From: JBFMHD01 sp040752395 [NCBI: Candidatus Hydrogenedentota bacterium] | Lineage (GTDB): Bacteria; JBFMHD01 | Length of the DNA: 15,819 bases | NCBI GenBank assembly: GCA_040752395.1 | Contig: JBFMHD010000051.1 | Location: 1-15,819 of the forward strand | Direction of reading: 5' to 3' | Shown here: positions 13,996 to 15,819 of the stretch, piece by piece | Layout: each line of letters starts with the position of its first letter | How positions within the stretch are numbered: the first letter of the stretch is position 1 | Program-made: the position numbers and the translations under genes | Notes under the pieces: model-generated | The model's database searches: none | What the model was told of the DNA's origin: nothing | What the model saw: only the letters and a program-made list of their open reading frames with translations

Positions 13996-14072
13996 GGGCG
14001 CATAGCTCAGGTGGTGAGAGTACTTGCTTGACATGCAAGGGGTCGAAGGTTCAAGTCCCTCTGCGCCCACCA
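13996..14072 (+). tRNA. tRNA-Val (anticodon GAC)
   Basis: 77 nt including an encoded CCA. Acceptor GGGCGCA pairs with TGCGCCC; D-arm GCTC/GAGT; anticodon stem CTTGC/GCAAG with loop TTGACAT, so the anticodon is GAC, reading GUC and GUU; variable loop GGGTC; T-arm GAAGG, loop TTCAAGT, CCCTC, which leaves one A-C mismatch in the middle of the T-stem. Discriminator base is A. The thrS ATG follows 55 nt after the CCA, and the two may be co-transcribed. Confidence 0.96.
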
Positions 14073-14076
14073 CTCT

Positions 14077-14097
14077 CACTTCTTACTTCTTGTCTCT
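14077..14097 (+). repeat. Pyrimidine-rich CTTCTT-type repeat between tRNA-Val and thrS
   Basis: TCACTTCTTACTTCTTGTCT and following bases share the ACTTCTT/CTTCTTG words of 5518-5570 (minus). As at the other two places, the pyrimidine strand is the coding strand of the gene just downstream. Confidence 0.5.
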
Positions 14098-14127
14098 TTC
14101 GTTATCTTACTCTAAAGGATATAAATT

Positions 14128-15819
14128 ATGGAAGAATCAAACCATTCTGATGATAAAATCAAAGACCTCGATACTATGCGACATACAGCCTCGCATATTA
14201 TGGCACAGGCAGTGCTTCGGCTCTTCAAAGGAACAAAACTCGGGTTCGGACCCACAATCGAGGATGGGTTCTACTATGATTTTGATTCAGAGAAAGTTTT
14301 TACTGAGGAAGATTTCAAAGAGATAGAAAAAGAAATGAAAAAAATAATAGATGAAGATCTCCAGATTATTCGTAAAGAGATATCGAAACAGGATGCATTG
14401 GAGTTATTCAAGGATAATAGATATAAAATTGAGCTTATAAACGAGATTACTGATGTAACGGTCTCGGTTTATTCACAGAGTGAATTTACTGACCTGTGTC
14501 GGGGACCGCATCTGTCATCAACTGGTAAAGTAAAAGCATTCAAGCTTTTAAAAGTAGCAGGCGCGTACTGGCGTGGCAAGATAGAGAACCCGCAACTCCA
14601 GCGAATTTATGCAACCGCCTTCTTTAATAAAAAACAGCTCGATTCTTATCTGCATAAATTAGAAGAAGCAAAAAAAAGAGACCACCGTAAAATCGGCAAA
14701 GAGCTCGATCTGTTTTCGTTTCACGAAGAAGGACCAGGATTTGTTTTCTGGCATCATAAAGGGTATCTACTCTTTAAAATGATTGAGGAACTGATACGTA
14801 CAGAGTGCAAAAAAAGAGGATATATTGAGGTTAAAACACCGGTTATCCTGAATGATGCATTGTGGCGCAGAAGCGGACACTTTGATAATTTTAAAGATAA
14901 TATGTATTTCACAACTATCGAGAATAAAAGCTATGCAATAAAACCGATGAACTGCCCGGGTAGTTTGCTTATCTATAAATCACGGCTACATTCTTATCGC
15001 GAACTACCACTTAGATTCGCAGAGATGGGTGAGGTGCACAGACATGAGTTGTCTGGCGTTTTGCATGGTCTCTTCCGTGTCAGAAGCTTTACTATCGATG
15101 ATGCTCATATATATTGCACCACAAAACAGATTGAGAACGAGATACTTGATATGGTCGATTTCACAATAGAGGTTTACAGGAGGTTTGGGTTTGAGGAGTA
15201 CGATATCTATATAGCAACCCGACCGGAAAAGTATATAGGCTCACTCGAAGACTGGGAACTCGCTACGGATAGTCTAATGAAGGCTTTAGAACTAAAAAAG
15301 ATCGCATACAGGCTAAAACCAGGCGAAGGCGCGTTCTACGGACCAAAAATTGAGTTCAACATAAAAGATTGTTTAAAACGAAACTGGCAATGCGGCACCA
15401 TACAGGTCGATTTCTCAATGCCAAAACGCTTCGAGGTAGAATATATCGCAGAGGACGGTAAACCCCACACTCCGGTAATGATACATAGAGCGATTATCGG
15501 CTCTGTTGAACGGTTTATAGGTGTGCTAATAGAACATTACAAAGGTGCATTTCCTTTCTGGCTCGCACCTTTGCAGGTAAAAATACTTACGGTAACAGAT
15601 AGAGCAAAAGATAGAGCAATCGAGCTTGAGAAGATTTTAGTAGATGAAAAGATCCGGGCTGAAACTGACCTGCGGAATGAGAAAATAAGTTTAAAAATAA
15701 GAGAAGCCCAGCTTTTGAAGGTACCATATATGATAATTTTGGGTGATAGAGAGATAAAAGAAGGGAATATCTCAATAAGGACAAGAAAAGGGGAACAGCT
15801 TAATAATATTTCAAAAGAA
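14128..15819 (+). CDS. thrS: Threonyl-tRNA synthetase lacking the TGS domain, 3' partial
   Basis: 564 residues are visible; the frame is open to the window end, where the anticodon-binding domain is nearly complete. It charges tRNA-Thr in the cytoplasm. The editing domain is intact: H19-x3-H23 (HTASH) and C124-x3-H128 (CRGPH), which hydrolyse Ser-tRNA-Thr. The class II catalytic core carries the zinc ligands C276 (MNCPG), H327 (DDAH) and H453 (VMIHRAI), with spacings of 51 and 126 residues as in the E. coli enzyme, and motif 2 around RFAEMGEVHRHELSGVLHGL. The usual N-terminal TGS domain of about 60 residues is absent: the protein begins seven to ten residues before the editing domain, and the tRNA gene directly upstream leaves no room for it. 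AAGGA at 14115-14119, 8 nt before the ATG, confirms the start. TGS-less ThrRS forms exist in other bacteria. Confidence 0.97.
   Translation, partial: MEESNHSDDKIKDLDTMRHTASHIMAQAVLRLFKGTKLGFGPTIEDGFYYDFDSEKVFTEEDFKEIEKEMKKIIDEDLQIIRKEISKQDALELFKDNRYKIELINEITDVTVSVYSQSEFTDLCRGPHLSSTGKVKAFKLLKVAGAYWRGKIENPQLQRIYATAFFNKKQLDSYLHKLEEAKKRDHRKIGKELDLFSFHEEGPGFVFWHHKGYLLFKMIEELIRTECKKRGYIEVKTPVILNDALWRRSGHFDNFKDNMYFTTIENKSYAIKPMNCPGSLLIYKSRLHSYRELPLRFAEMGEVHRHELSGVLHGLFRVRSFTIDDAHIYCTTKQIENEILDMVDFTIEVYRRFGFEEYDIYIATRPEKYIGSLEDWELATDSLMKALELKKIAYRLKPGEGAFYGPKIEFNIKDCLKRNWQCGTIQVDFSMPKRFEVEYIAEDGKPHTPVMIHRAIIGSVERFIGVLIEHYKGAFPFWLAPLQVKILTVTDRAKDRAIELEKILVDEKIRAETDLRNEKISLKIREAQLLKVPYMIILGDREIKEGNISIRTRKGEQLNNISKE

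Noticed and set aside
14024-14326. A 100-residue open frame across the tRNA and the start of thrS
   Set aside because: It overlaps the tRNA and the clear thrS coding frame, and its translation looks like neither a domain nor a typical protein.

Overview
The window is AT-rich bacterial DNA from an organism with an outer membrane. The evidence is a porin-like beta-barrel protein with a signal peptide and a C-terminal Phe, several exported repeat proteins, Shine-Dalgarno sites and sigma70-type promoters. Radical-SAM chemistry suggests an anaerobe. Polysaccharide-type genes and many family members of unknown function fit an uncultured, polysaccharide-using lineage. I cannot name the phylum from sequence alone.

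Layout. (1) 1-4885, plus strand: a tightly packed surface-protein cassette. It holds a DUF3999-like membrane-anchored protein (5' end outside the window), an exported beta-helix protein ending in twelve 'GNDxY' repeats of about 27 residues, an exported HEAT-repeat protein and a small basic helical protein. Gaps are short or negative, so these are probably one operon. (2) 4878-9575, minus strand: a GH31 alpha-glycosidase, a membrane-anchored alkaline-phosphatase/sulfatase-superfamily enzyme without the usual sulfatase nucleophile motif, and an exported CBM9-like protein joined to it by an ATGA overlap. This looks like a carbohydrate-processing unit. It meets region 1 tail to tail with overlapping stop codons. 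(3) 9650-10669, plus strand: a short lysine-2,3-aminomutase-family radical SAM enzyme. (4) 10682-12136: an array of retropepsin-like (clan AA) aspartic protease genes. Two full copies each sit behind a nearly identical promoter/leader. A third, diverged copy has lost its 5' half, and a nested inverted-repeat element lies where that half should be. (5) 12137-13875: a long intergenic region with a strong promoter, a structured leader of about 285 nt, the porin gene and a classic intrinsic terminator. (6) 13891-15819: tRNA-Val(GAC) followed by thrS, which lacks the N-terminal TGS domain and runs off the window end.

Best candidates for something undescribed: the beta-helix/GNDxY/HEAT surface cassette, the protease array whose non-coding leaders are more alike than its coding regions, and the porin leader with a perfect Shine-Dalgarno sequence but no start codon after it. 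No CRISPR array, rRNA, transposase or phage gene was seen.
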